This document shows positions 36,679 to 47,600 of a DNA stretch of 64,000 nt, in pieces. The notes below the pieces were generated by a model, which worked only from the letters and a program-made list of their open reading frames with translations, searched no databases and was not told where the DNA came from. This DNA is from Xestospongia bergquistia. Its lineage: Eukaryota; Porifera; Demospongiae; Haplosclerida; Petrosiidae. A program made the position numbers and the translations under genes. Position 1 is the stretch's first letter. Every line of letters starts with the position of its first letter. The stretch spans positions 9,425,501 through 9,489,500 of the forward strand of contig OZ014411.1 of assembly GCA_963965975.1 (NCBI GenBank), in the 5' to 3' direction.

Positions 36679-39600
36679 ATGGAGGACACAGAAGTTAGAG
36701 ATCACTCTAAAGCGATTACATTAGTTTCCAATTCAAGTCCTGCAGTAGGACAGATAGAGATGTCTACAGCTCAAGATATTACTACCAAAATAAGTTATAA
36801 GAAAAACAAAGTGAAGAGCTGGCTCTCTAATACACAAGATGATATCACTACCTGCTGTTGTTGTAATATTTCATCTAAAGTAGCAAAATGCCTAGAATTA
36901 TCAGGGCTTATTACTGGTATAGTCATTGTACTGATGTTGTTCTCAATTCCCATAATAAGTTATTATGTGAAAGTAAGTGAATAATAAACACCAATAATTA
37001 TCATTAATTGATTTTTACATTTTTGTTACATTTATAGGAAATGAGAAGTAGACATCACAACATTAATACACCAGATACTACTAATTCAACAGTAAGTTTA
37101 ACTCTATTATTAACATTTTTATAATAAGTATACATATCTGTAGTGATATAGATGTTTGTATGATTTGTATAGAGAATTCAATGTGGGAATGAAGTTAAAA
37201 AGCTAAAGTGAATTGCAAATTGATTTTTTTAAAATACAAAAAATTATTTGAAATTCTATAACTAGTCAATTGCTAATTGCCAAAGTCAACTGTTGAAATA
37301 TATCTATATGAAGGAAGCATGCAAACTATAAATCATACAGTTAAAACAGCCAATCTATTTTAGCAGTGTATTCATAATTCATAAACACACTTTATTAGTT
37401 GATTTAATCATACAGGTTTCATGAAGCAAATTATTTCTTTGATCTTAAAAGTAAACACAATACTGTTTTGATTACTTATGTACTTGGAATGGTCTGTTTA
37501 TGTAGCTAAAAGTTAGACCTATAATGTTTTTTTTATTTTTAAAAGAAAGCAGACACTTTTCCATGTCTGTTACTATGGATTCATGTATACACTTAAATCC
37601 TCTATAAAATTTACAAGTAAAAAATCATTTTTACTTCTAACCAGTAGTTACCAAAACTTTCAATTTCAGTTACATTAATAATCAAAGCAATGCTATCATT
37701 ATTTTTATATTTGCTGCATACAAACTGTATTACCATATATCAGTTAAATCAAACATTCAATCTATACAGTGAATCAGTTGCAGTTAGTTCTGACAGCATA
37801 CTCTATACAGCTATAGAATATAGACACTTTAGGGAGATTTGCTAACTATAGAAGGGAGATTTGCTAACTATAGAAATAGATGTGGTCAGCTTATTCGTGG
37901 TTTATAAGGAGAATACGCAATTATCTTTGTCCCAGCTTTGTGATGTAATGTTAATCATCTTATAGAGAAGTATATGACTAATTTGCACTCAATTAGTAGG
38001 ATAAATTACTTTATAAATAACATGTGCATTGACCTCCAGAACAGCTTTACTTAGTTTAGTCTGGACTCCCTGATTATGACATTAGACGTAATGAGAGTCT
38101 GTAAGCTGATTAAATATTAATGTCCCAGTTCAGGTATGTACAGTGTGTGTTTTATGAAAATTGTGTTTATGAAATGGATATAAACAAACATGATCTACTA
38201 TCATATTTGATATGCATATTACAATTATATTGAATGAATATATGTCACGGTTACAGCATTTAGACCAAGAAATTTGAGTAAAGTACTGATTTCAGTAGAT
38301 AAGAAAAGATGTATCTTAAACTGTCTTTTCCCTAAATTAGTAATTTTTTGTCAACAAGTTTGGAATTCAATGTGGAATGTAGTTAAGGAGTCAATGTGAA
38401 TGGCAAATAAAACTTGATAACTAAGATGTTTTATTACTTAATAAAATAATGTTTGGTGTATAATATACATAGATAGGGAAGATACTCAAGTCAATATTGT
38501 TAATAAAGCAATGAATAGTGAAATGCAATAAGTCCAGAAACTTCACTCCAGTTTCTATAGTGGTGTTAGTTTGTTTGTAATTGTTATGCTGCCACTGCAT
38601 AAGTGACAGGATTGCATGACAATGTTTCTTTATGAAATCAATTGCAGGTTGTATATAATGTTAAAACTATAGTAATGATAAGAGCAAACTTAAACATAAC
38701 AAAACTTAAACATGTGGCAGTGACAGTGAGTCAACTTGTAGACTTAGTGTAGCTTTTATAACACTTACTATATTGATAGTCTTGCGATAGCAACAGCTAC
38801 TTTTAGATGTATCCAATTACTGCTACTACTACTGGCAAAGAAGATAGTCAAGGTAAGTAAAATTTGTCATAACTTTAAGACGAAACATCTTAACAAAAAT
38901 TTCCACATTGAAATTGAAATAAGTTTATTTTATGCCTGCAGCAGTTTATTAAAGCAAAAACCTGTTCCATATGTTTCATGTACACAAATTAATATAAAAC
39001 ATTTAATAAATGTAATAATTATAAACTCTGTTTTGTTAATACTTTCATATATAGTCTAGTACACATTTTTAGACTATTTAAAAGGCATTCTAATTATATG
39101 TTTATCTATTCATACTTGTCTTTTGCTTATAGTTTATGTTTTATTAATGATTTTTTTATTTCCAGAATTGTTCATATGAAGACTTATCATGGAGTGTTGT
39201 TCCTAATGTTATTAATGTTTCTAAATGTTGTGCTAAAGAATATTCAGGGAAAGCTTGTTTTTCCTTTCTTTCAAATTGGCAAACTTGTGCATTAGGTCCA
39301 TCAACATCAGTGTTTGTACATAGCACTAGTTGGTTATCAGAAGAACAAATCATAGAGATCATTAAAAACATAAGTAAATTTATAAATTAAGGAGGAGATT
39401 TTGTTAGATCTTTTTTAACATAACAGCTCAACAACCTGACTCTTATTCATCCTGCAAAACAACTGCCGTAAATTTTCTCTGTCAATTTGTTTTCCCTCTT
39501 TGTGACTTTAAAACTGGAAATTTATATTTACCATCAAAAGAGACATGCCAACAAGTTAGCACTGTTTCTTGTAGGACATTGTCGCCATTACTGGAACAAG

Positions 39601-41400
39601 TGGTCCAGCCACTCGAGTTACAAAATTGCTCTGTATTATCAATGGCTACTTACCTACCAAGTATAAAAATTTACATAGTTTTTTGGAATAAATGTATTTC
39701 TCTATATTAATGTAGATATCATTAGTTCCGGTAACTCAGATATTAGTCCTACTACTTGCACCTCATCTTTGCCTCAAGATACAGTTTGTGCAGATCAATT
39801 TATTAAAGTCAATGGAACATGTTATCCTCGATGTGATAGCTTTGAACAGAGTCCACATGATGTCACTGTTGCCTTAAAAAGTATACAAATGTTTGCTGCT
39901 TGTTATGGATTTTCTGTTGGAATTGTATTTCTTATCTTATCATTTATGCGTTGGAAAACAATGTATGATAATGAGAATGTTTTGTTTATTTTAACTAGTG
40001 CATTTTTAAATAGGTTGTTTTTTCCTTCAATATTTTTAGTTTACATGACAGCAGGCTATTGTATTGTAGGTAAACAAATACTATGTGTGTTCCTTTTAAT
40101 CTATCACACTCTCTCTCTCTCTATCAGCTCTCTTGTTAATTGTTTCACAAATAGATAGATCCAAATTATATTGTAATTCTGTTGCTATAACAAAAGAAAA
40201 TTTCAATGATTCAACTATTTTTTGTCAGATAACAGGTAAGACATTTTCTATATACATAATTAGTCTAGATTCAAAGTAATACTCATATATGTCTCTTTAT
40301 TAGGAGCAGTATTTCATTATTTTACACTCAACATTGCATTGTCGTGGTTTTTTCATGTTTGTTCAATATTCTATAAAATTATGTTCCCCTTGACAGCTAA
40401 ACAATATGAGAAGAAAGAAAAGTACTTCCATATAGTTTTACTAGTTACTGGTATGTTTAATTATATGAGACAATTAAATGACATCAATTTATGAATTCAA
40501 TCAACCAGTTATACCTATCAAGAATTTCTTCATTCAATAATCTTCCTCTATATATTGCTTATAAGTAGTGTTTATCAGTTGCAAATAGTTTCTTTTTAAT
40601 ATTAATACCTAATTGATTTGTTGCAACATGTTTTCAAGCCATTACTAATATAATTCATGACACAGATCTATTTCACACATATAATGTTTATCTTTCCAAT
40701 GCTAGGTATCTTCATTCCCATACCTGGAGTATTACTAGCACTTTTGGTTCCAGGTTGGGGTTATGTAGTTTATGAATATCCTCCATTTTCATGTTCTACT
40801 CAAAATTTAAATCTTTGGTATTATTCAGCAAATTTACCTCTTAACATTTTAGTAGCTATTGGAGTCTCATTGTTTGTTCTAATGTTCTGGAAACTTCATA
40901 AAGTATGAATAATAATACTGCCTTGTTTAAATAATTATATATTGTCCACACAGCATCAAGGTATATTTCGCATGAGGAAAAAAAGCATCAATGTTATTAT
41001 CAGTACACCTGAGACAAAGATTCTGATTGCACTGTGTTATTATGTTATATTTGCTATGATCATGTTGGTGCAATTTGGATTTTTAACAGCAGATACTGAT
41101 TTATTTAAAGAAGCTCTGAAGAAATATTTTACTTGTCAAGCATTAGGACATCTACCAAATCAAACATCACAGTGTGATCCAATGGAATATCAACAATATA
41201 TCTACCCAGAGCTTGCAGCAACTGTCTATTTTTTAAATGCATTTATTACCACAGCAAATTTAACCTTTGTCATCAACTGGACCACTCTCACCAAATGCTG
41301 CTCACGATGTTATCATAAAAAAGACAAATCAACAAATATTACGCTCCCTAACACACTTTTTTCTGTCATGCCTGATATCACAGATACCTCTCATTTGTAA
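36679..41400 (+). CDS. Gene I: complete Frizzled-like receptor, 663 aa
   Basis: Exons: E1 36679-36972, E2 37038-37091, E3 39166-39373, E4 39427-39660, E5 39716-39962, E6 40014-40069, E7 40128-40235, E8 40304-40450, E9 40706-40902, E10 40954-41400. They sum to 1992 nt with no stop, so exon lengths equal those of gene B exactly. Layout: cytosolic tail, TTCCCC cluster, anchor, CRD, seven membrane segments. Odd points: the E3 and E4 split codons end in A instead of G, so linker residues change; the CRD second half reads CDFK where others have CDCK, losing one Cys; TM3 has LSWFF where others have LWWFF; the tail motif is TTLTKC. E4 is the most diverged part, which may mean altered ligand binding or relaxed constraint. 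Confidence 0.85.
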
Positions 41401-42439
41401 TAATCATATTTGAAGTATTGGTCTTGTACATTGTTTAATTTTAAGCACTAATTAAATAATGTTGTTTTAAAATGTGATTATAACAGGACTTTATCGTAGA
41501 GTTATTAGTTACTTTTTAAATGTCGTTCATCAACTTTTAGTATTAACACTGGTTGTATGTTATAGTATTTAGTTGATTATATTCCTTTGTACACGTTTAC
41601 TGATCTTAGTTGAATGTCAATAGCTTGATTCTATTTTCTAAAATAAACAAGTATTATGAAATGGATTGTTCACAATAATGATGTTTTCTAAGCAATGTAG
41701 AAAAACTGTCAGTCTCAACTCTTTGGAATACATTTGGTACATCTGGCTAAATAAACCATACATAAAAAAACACCAAATAGTAAAAAAGTTAAACACTACA
41801 TTTACACAAATGTGTAGCTATTATGGGTATTGGTTGTTGAAAAGTATTACTTTCTACATCTTAAGATAAAATATATTAAATCTATGCAATTATTCCAAAT
41901 GTACAAGTGGCACAACCCAAGCAAGTAAGGATATACTTCAACTGTCTAAATTGCTTAAATAAAATGATTTATATATTGTGATATTGCATGCCTGTGCTAT
42001 ATACTAGGGATAATACAATTGCTATCACTAAACACTTCTTTGCATTTTTATAATGGACAGACATTAGCCATCCTTATATTTATTTTATTACTGACTTTCT
42101 TATTTATGTAATATAAATTTAAGTAATGGTGGTAATTATACTATTTTAATTACCTTATTTGTCAAAAAGTTCAATTACCATTAGCATTACATTGAAAAGT
42201 TAAGACACAATTACCATTACTTTTATTTCAAGAAGCGTAATATATACATATAAATTACCATTACAACATCCCAATTGACTAGACAACTAAGACTTTTTTA
42301 TCATGTTCATAGAAATCAAACAATAGAAAGACAACACAAATCACAATTCTTTCAATTTGACAAGAAAAACAAATAAAAACTTCCTGAATAAACTTTAGTA
42401 TGATATTTAGAAAATTATTAGCAACAGGACCAACTTCTG
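41401..42439. other. Spacer between gene I and relic J
   Basis: 3'-flank-like sequence followed by MITE family 1 copy 3 and AT-rich DNA with repeated ATTACCATTA units (42125-42270). No gene seen. Confidence 0.45.
41930..42087. mobile_element. MITE-like element, family 1, copy 3 (inverted, partial)
   Basis: GTAAGGATATACTTCAACTG ... GCCTGTGCTATATACTAGGG ... GACAGACATTAGCCATCC matches copy 1 (8452-8705) in reverse orientation, with parts missing. Confidence 0.55.
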
Positions 42440-43420
42440 AAATACATTATGTTGTTCATTATTCCTATAATAGTCATTATGTCCTAGTAAGTGATAATAT
42501 TGCACCAATAATTATCACTAATTGATTTTCACATTCTCTCGTTACATTCACAGGAAACGAGAAGTAGACAGCATCACATTAATACGTCAGATACTACTAA
42601 TACAATAGTAAGTCTATAGTTAACATTTTAATTATTTGAACGTTATAACAAAATAATATAGATAAAAAGAAGTTGCTGTTATTTATGCAATTAGTCATAA
42701 TATAGACGTTTTCTGATTTATAATTACTTTGATTGCAAGTGTCTTAGCATAGTTTGTCTATGGAAATGACTTCTCAGAAGATGGAAGACTAACAACATCT
42801 TCATGGTATTATTAATATAATTCATGACACTGCTGTATATCCCACATTTGATGATGTCTCATTCCAATACTAGGTATCTTCATTCCCTTACCTCGAGTAT
42901 CACTAGCACTTCGGTTCAAAATTGGGTTCATGTAGTTCATGAATTTCCTCAATTTGTATGTTCTCCTCAAAATCAAAAACATTGGTATGTTTAGAAAATT
43001 TATCTCTTAATATTTTAATGCCTTTTGGGCCAACTTCATAAGGCAAGAAAAATAATATGACTTATTTTAACATTTCTTGTTCTGCAGCATCAAGTATATT
43101 TTGCATCAGGAAGAAAGCACCAGTTTTATCAGCAGTACAGCAGATTATTACCGGTATATAATGTTTGCTATGATCATGTTGTTGTATTTTAGAATCTATA
43201 TACAGCAGATTTCAGTATCTGATGCATAGAGATATATTTCCATTGTCAAGCATTAGGACATCTACCCAATCAAACATCACAGGGTGATCCAAAGAAATAT
43301 CAACAATAATTATATTTACTCAGAGTTAGCAACAATTTCCCATTTTTAATGGCAAAATTAACCTTTGTTATCAACTGGAGTACTATCAAAAATTCTGCTA
43401 TTTTTAAAAAAAGATTTAAA
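42440..43420 (+). pseudogene. Relic J: end of E1, E2, E9 and E10 only
   Basis: The end of E1 (CATTATGTCCTA, donor) near 42440-42488 is followed by E2 at 42554-42607. After a short interval E9 begins at 42874 with frame breaks and a lost end, and a strongly decayed E10 runs from about 43089 to 43400. E3-E8 are gone. Multiple stops. Confidence 0.8.
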
Positions 43421-43548
43421 ACAAAGCAATGATTAAAAAATTGATTCCATTTGCTACTATTAACAAAATATTAGCAAATGGATTTTTGATAATAATGATA
43501 TTTTCTAAAGCAAATGCATAAAAACAGTCAGACATCTTTACTTGCTCA

Positions 43549-43605
43549 GTTTGTGCCATCTATTCTTTTTTTATAAAGCAAAGATGGCACTAGCTGAGCA
43601 AGTAA
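43549..43605. repeat. Inverted repeat of about 22 nt
   Basis: ACTTGCTCAGTTTGTGCCATCT is mirrored by AGATGGCACTAGCTGAGCAAGT around a T-rich loop. The right arm and its flank (GCAAGTAAGGATAT) recur at 41900 and 55405, so this is probably a terminal piece of MITE family 1 or a relative. Confidence 0.6.
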
Positions 43606-44284
43606 GGATATTCACCAATTAATTTATGTAATTAATTACATTCAAATTACCATTACAACATCCCCATATCAGAATAAGTAAATAGTTTTCGTTTTGTTCA
43701 GAGGAAGTAAAAAATAAAGAGATGATACAAGCCACAGTCTAAGAAAAAAGAACAAACTTCCTGAACAAACTTTATTTAGAAAATTACTAATTGTAGTGAT
43801 TGTCCAAATTGTCAATTGAAATATATTGGCAGAAAATAATAAATTAGTAGAACAAAGATCTATGTGATAGCTTAGCATTTGATATAGTGTAAAATGTATT
43901 TGAATTGTGAGTGGCTTAATATAAGAAATGATAAAAATTAATAGGATTAGTACTGCTCTAGTTTGTTTAAATAAGACTAGTTTTATTCCTGACCTTTAAA
44001 AATAGTTTTAGTTCACTCTTACTCCATCGAGTCGTAGCCATCGTTAATGAGATTTCATAGCGATACACAGCGTGCACCAAAAGAGCTTGAAGACAAAATA
44101 TGCAGTACATATAAAAGGAAACAAAAACAACCTTGGTTTCCAGTGTGTTGTAGGTCAGCGTTTTGCAATGCATCAGACTTCTGAGATGGTTACCAGCATA
44201 CTCTTCGGAGTATCCTAAAGGCCGACTAGGATAGTGCTTGTAGTCTCCCTTTAAACGAGATGAGGCTGGTGTATTTGTGTGGCC

Positions 44285-44485
44285 CGGTTCCTCCTTACGA
44301 TGACTGCGTTGACATCCCTAAGAGCTCGAATCCCTTGTTTGAAGTTAGGGCGAAGCTCCAGCCAGGATTACCTCGTCTTCGGACGAGGTTACCAGGCCGA
44401 AGACGGCGGTCCCAGCTACCAATAGCAGGGAATCCTGGAGCCTGAGTGGATGAGTGAGGAGGGATCGTTTGGGCAACACACAAGG
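44285..44485 (+). mobile_element. SINE-like repeat, copy 1
   Basis: A GC-richer block repeated at 46033-46226. It has GAGCTCGAATCCC, close to a pol III B-box; a hairpin of stem CCTCGTC/GACGAGG with a TTCG loop at 44371-44388; a shared end CGTTTGGGCAACACACAAGG; and then a T run. No clear A-box is seen. A short pol III-type retroelement is the best reading; the class is not certain. Copy 1 is preceded by about 120 nt more of foreign sequence from about 44165. Confidence 0.5.
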
Positions 44486-44811
44486 TTTTTTTTATAAATT
44501 TTGATTTATTTAAAACTACTGAGATTTTGGATCATGACTTTTTTTGAAGTTAGAGTTAGTGGTCCTTGTTAATTGAAACTGTTGAATGGAAACAGCATGA
44601 TCCCTGTTTTATTATGGATGTATCTTACAACTACTATTCCAAAACTAAACACAATACCTGATAAACTACATTTGTCAATTCTGTAATATTGACTAAATAG
44701 TAAGTTAAGCGTCAGAGTATTTGTTTTATTGTGTTACATATGATATATACATGATACATATATTAGTAGAGTGTGTTGGTATAGTCTAAAGAGAATACTG
44801 ATGAAAACTAT

Positions 44812-45866
44812 ATGTTGGGATTTAGAACATGTGACTTGAAGCTAGTTCAAGTAAATGAAGATGAAAAAACATTAATTTTAGTATGTCCATGGAAAACTAC
44901 AACTAATATTACTTTTCATGTAAGTTAATATAATATAACAATAGTCTATTTGGTATCTTTGTAGAATCGTCAGATAATACTTGAAGTAGTGGAAACTGAG
45001 CCTATTAATTTATATGTTCATCATTATAAGAGATAAATCTGATGTCTATTATTATTATATCATTTATATTTTCAGAGCTGCATATTTTGTGAGAATGGCT
45101 AAACTTTGTCAGATCGCAAACATCGTCACTTATCTGTTTCCACTTTGCACCAACAACTGACTTTCTCAAGAGAGATTCTGCTCCTAATCCACTACAATAT
45201 CAAGAAGCAATTTGTATTAAGTGTAATTATTGTATTATATGATATCTCTCTCCTCTCTCACTAAGATGTCAAGGACTATAGTGGTGAATTTATGACTGTC
45301 AAACTTCTTAAAGATGAGATTAAAGAATTAGGTTAGTGTTAATATTATTGTTCATTTAAATTAATGAAGTCTATTACTGCAGGTATTACTATCAAACAAC
45401 ATACTTTTTACTCTCAGAAATTTGCTGAAGTAGACCTTTTTAAGAAAGATGATCCAGCTGCAAGAGATGGCACTATAAAGAATGATCGAGATCTGTGTTA
45501 TATTTTTGATATCATTGTAAAACTCCACTATTATAGGTGATCTACTGATCTACTGATTGAAGCTAATGAGGAACATCTAGTTAATAGACCTATCAGAAAT
45601 TGGACAAATTTTGTGTTTCGACGTTCTGATTACACTCCTGGTAATTGAACCAGCTAATTTATTAGGGGCAGTTCTATTTCTTTCTTACAGAAGAAGAGGA
45701 GGAACCTATCAGTGTCATAGTAGAGATTCCTGGAAATAAAGAACTAAGTTTTGATCAACCTGACACTCCTGATAAGGCTAATCTTCATAAAACATCAGCT
45801 CTAGCATTAGTTAAAGAGTCTACTATTTTAAATGATAGTGGACTTGCTCGCTCTCTCTGTGTCTCA
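44812..45866 (+). pseudogene. Gene K: unrecognised decaying multi-exon gene
   Basis: Coding-like blocks with splice borders are visible: 44812-44919 (MLGFRTCDLKLVQVNEDEKT..., GTAAGT donor); an acceptor TTTGTAG then about 70 nt to a stop; about 45266-45331 (DVKDYSGEFMTVKLLKDEIK...); 45383-45536 (GITIKQHTFYSQKFAEVDLF...); up to 45640 (...NWTNFVFRRSDYTP); 45691-45866 (EEEEEPISVIVEIPGNKELS..., GTAAGA donor). Phase-1 joins work between several blocks, but at least two stops interrupt (TAA after HHYKR, TGA near 45538). The sequence has no relation to the receptor array and I do not recognise the family. It is acidic and without membrane segments. It lies exactly between the two SINE-like repeats. 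Confidence 0.5.
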
Positions 45867-46032
45867 GTAAGAGAGTCCAGTCTAATAAATATAATATCAT
45901 TGATATTTTTAGAATGATATAAAATTTGCGAAATTAAACAGAAGAGAGGAAGTTATGGTTTTGCTATTGCTGTGTGTTATATACACAGCAATGTTAATGT
46001 TATGACATGGAAATATTTATATATTTTTATAG

Positions 46033-46226
46033 GCGTTGACATCCCTAAGAGCTCGAATCCCGTATGGCTGGTTTGAAGTTAGGGCGAAGCTTCAGCCAGG
46101 ATTATCTCGTCTTCGGACGAGGGTTACCATGCCACGATGGCGTCCCAGCTAGCAATATCCTGGAGCCTAAGTGGAAGCCTGAGTGGGTGAGCGACGAGGA
46201 ATCGTTTGGGCAACACACAAGGGATT
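46033..46226 (+). mobile_element. SINE-like repeat, copy 2
   Basis: Aligns with copy 1 from GCGTTGACATCCCTAAGAGC to AACACACAAGG plus a T run, with small indels. The TTCG hairpin (46106-46121) is preserved although flanking bases differ, which suggests selection or recent age of the structured part. Confidence 0.5.
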
Positions 46227-47514
46227 TTTTTTCATAATCTATTTTACATATTTTTGTTTTTTTAAAATCTATTTAAATTACTGGGAAGAAATGTGAACAG
46301 AACTGGTCAGTCTTAAAATGTGAATATAGAATGTTAGGCTGGGCCCATCCATTCTTCCAATCTTGATCTATCAGCATTGACTATGGTGACTAGAAAACTT
46401 GAGGTGCAAGATTTTACATAGCATCCTCAAAACATACTCTCTCTCATAACATTATTTGGCTTGTAGGCAGGCGTCCATATAAAATGCAAAAATATAAGAA
46501 GAATAGTTACATAAACAATCAATTCTAGTTACACTAGGTATCAAAACAATATTATGTTTGCTTTTATAGAAACAATAATTTGTTATGTACAACCTGTATA
46601 ACCATATGTCAGCATTGCTGACCCTTGAGTTTGCTAATAAGGTTGGTAGGATCCGGAGGCAAGTGAATATAGAAGGAATGTGGATGTAGGTAGAATATTC
46701 TTCAACATGTGTTAACAGAGTGAAAAAAGTAAATCAGTGATATAGTAAGGCCCAGGCATGACAAGGCTTACGTCTGAGCAAAACATTTTTCCCTTCATGA
46801 AAAGCATGCAGTTAACTTTGTTTGGTTCCATTGATTGTAGCAAGCTCACATAAGTATAATTCTATACCTTTTATTTTAAATCATAAGTAAACATAGCTCT
46901 TGAAAATTCAGAAACAGCCTGTCAAGGTAATCATATGCATTTAATTATCTTTTATTGTCACTTTTGATATCCGTGAATACAGCTCAGGCCTCTCTACCAT
47001 CCAGCAATACTTTGGTGAAATGATTTTTTCAGTTACCATACAACGTAGAGCTTTCTATAGAAAATGTTATCAGCAATATGAGTGATCAGAGTATTTAAAG
47101 ATAGCTGATGTTGTACTGCTATCCTTGCTGAGTTTTCAACAAGTAAATGTAATTAACAGTTCAACAGGTAAAGATTTCAATTAATTTTAAAAAGTAAGAT
47201 TTTAAGTGTGATATTATCTTTTGCCAATACATTTCAATGGACAATCCAAGTCATTCTTACATTGTTATTGTTACTGCATGTGTGGTATACAGTAGAGGAA
47301 AATTATGTAGTCAGTTGGCGCTGTGCATGAAGAGTGCATGTAGCTAGCTAATGATACTTCATGTATATGATGCTGTATTAGCAAACACTTAGACTATGAC
47401 CACAGACATAATAAAGTTACTTTAATGAAACCAATGAATGTTATTAGTGCGTACTAGGTAAACATAATCACATAAATGAACATTGCTATAACAAACGTTG
47501 AAAGTGTACATATA
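46227..47514. other. Spacer before copy L, partly old intron 2
   Basis: 46440-46600 matches the intron 2 segment of copy L (about 49190-49330: ATTATTTGGCTTG...CAATTCTAGTTACA). An older receptor copy therefore once stood here. The last part is gene-upstream flank of the family. No gene seen. Confidence 0.45.
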
Positions 47515-47560
47515 CCTGTCAAACAAGTTTATGATACCAGTTTATGAATAAATTCGTATT
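47515..47560 (+). promoter_or_regulatory. Conserved upstream block of copy L
   Basis: ACCTGTCAAACAAGTTTATG, ATACCAGTTTATGAATAAATTC in the family order, ending about 40 nt before the ATG. Confidence 0.45.
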
Positions 47561-47600
47561 CTAGTTTTATTATGTTGGTAAAAGTGACTTGCTGATAATT

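Noticed and set aside
44260..44483. Open frames on both strands in the GC-rich block
   Set aside because: They are Pro/Arg-rich, do not persist in the second repeat copy and fall within the SINE-like element.
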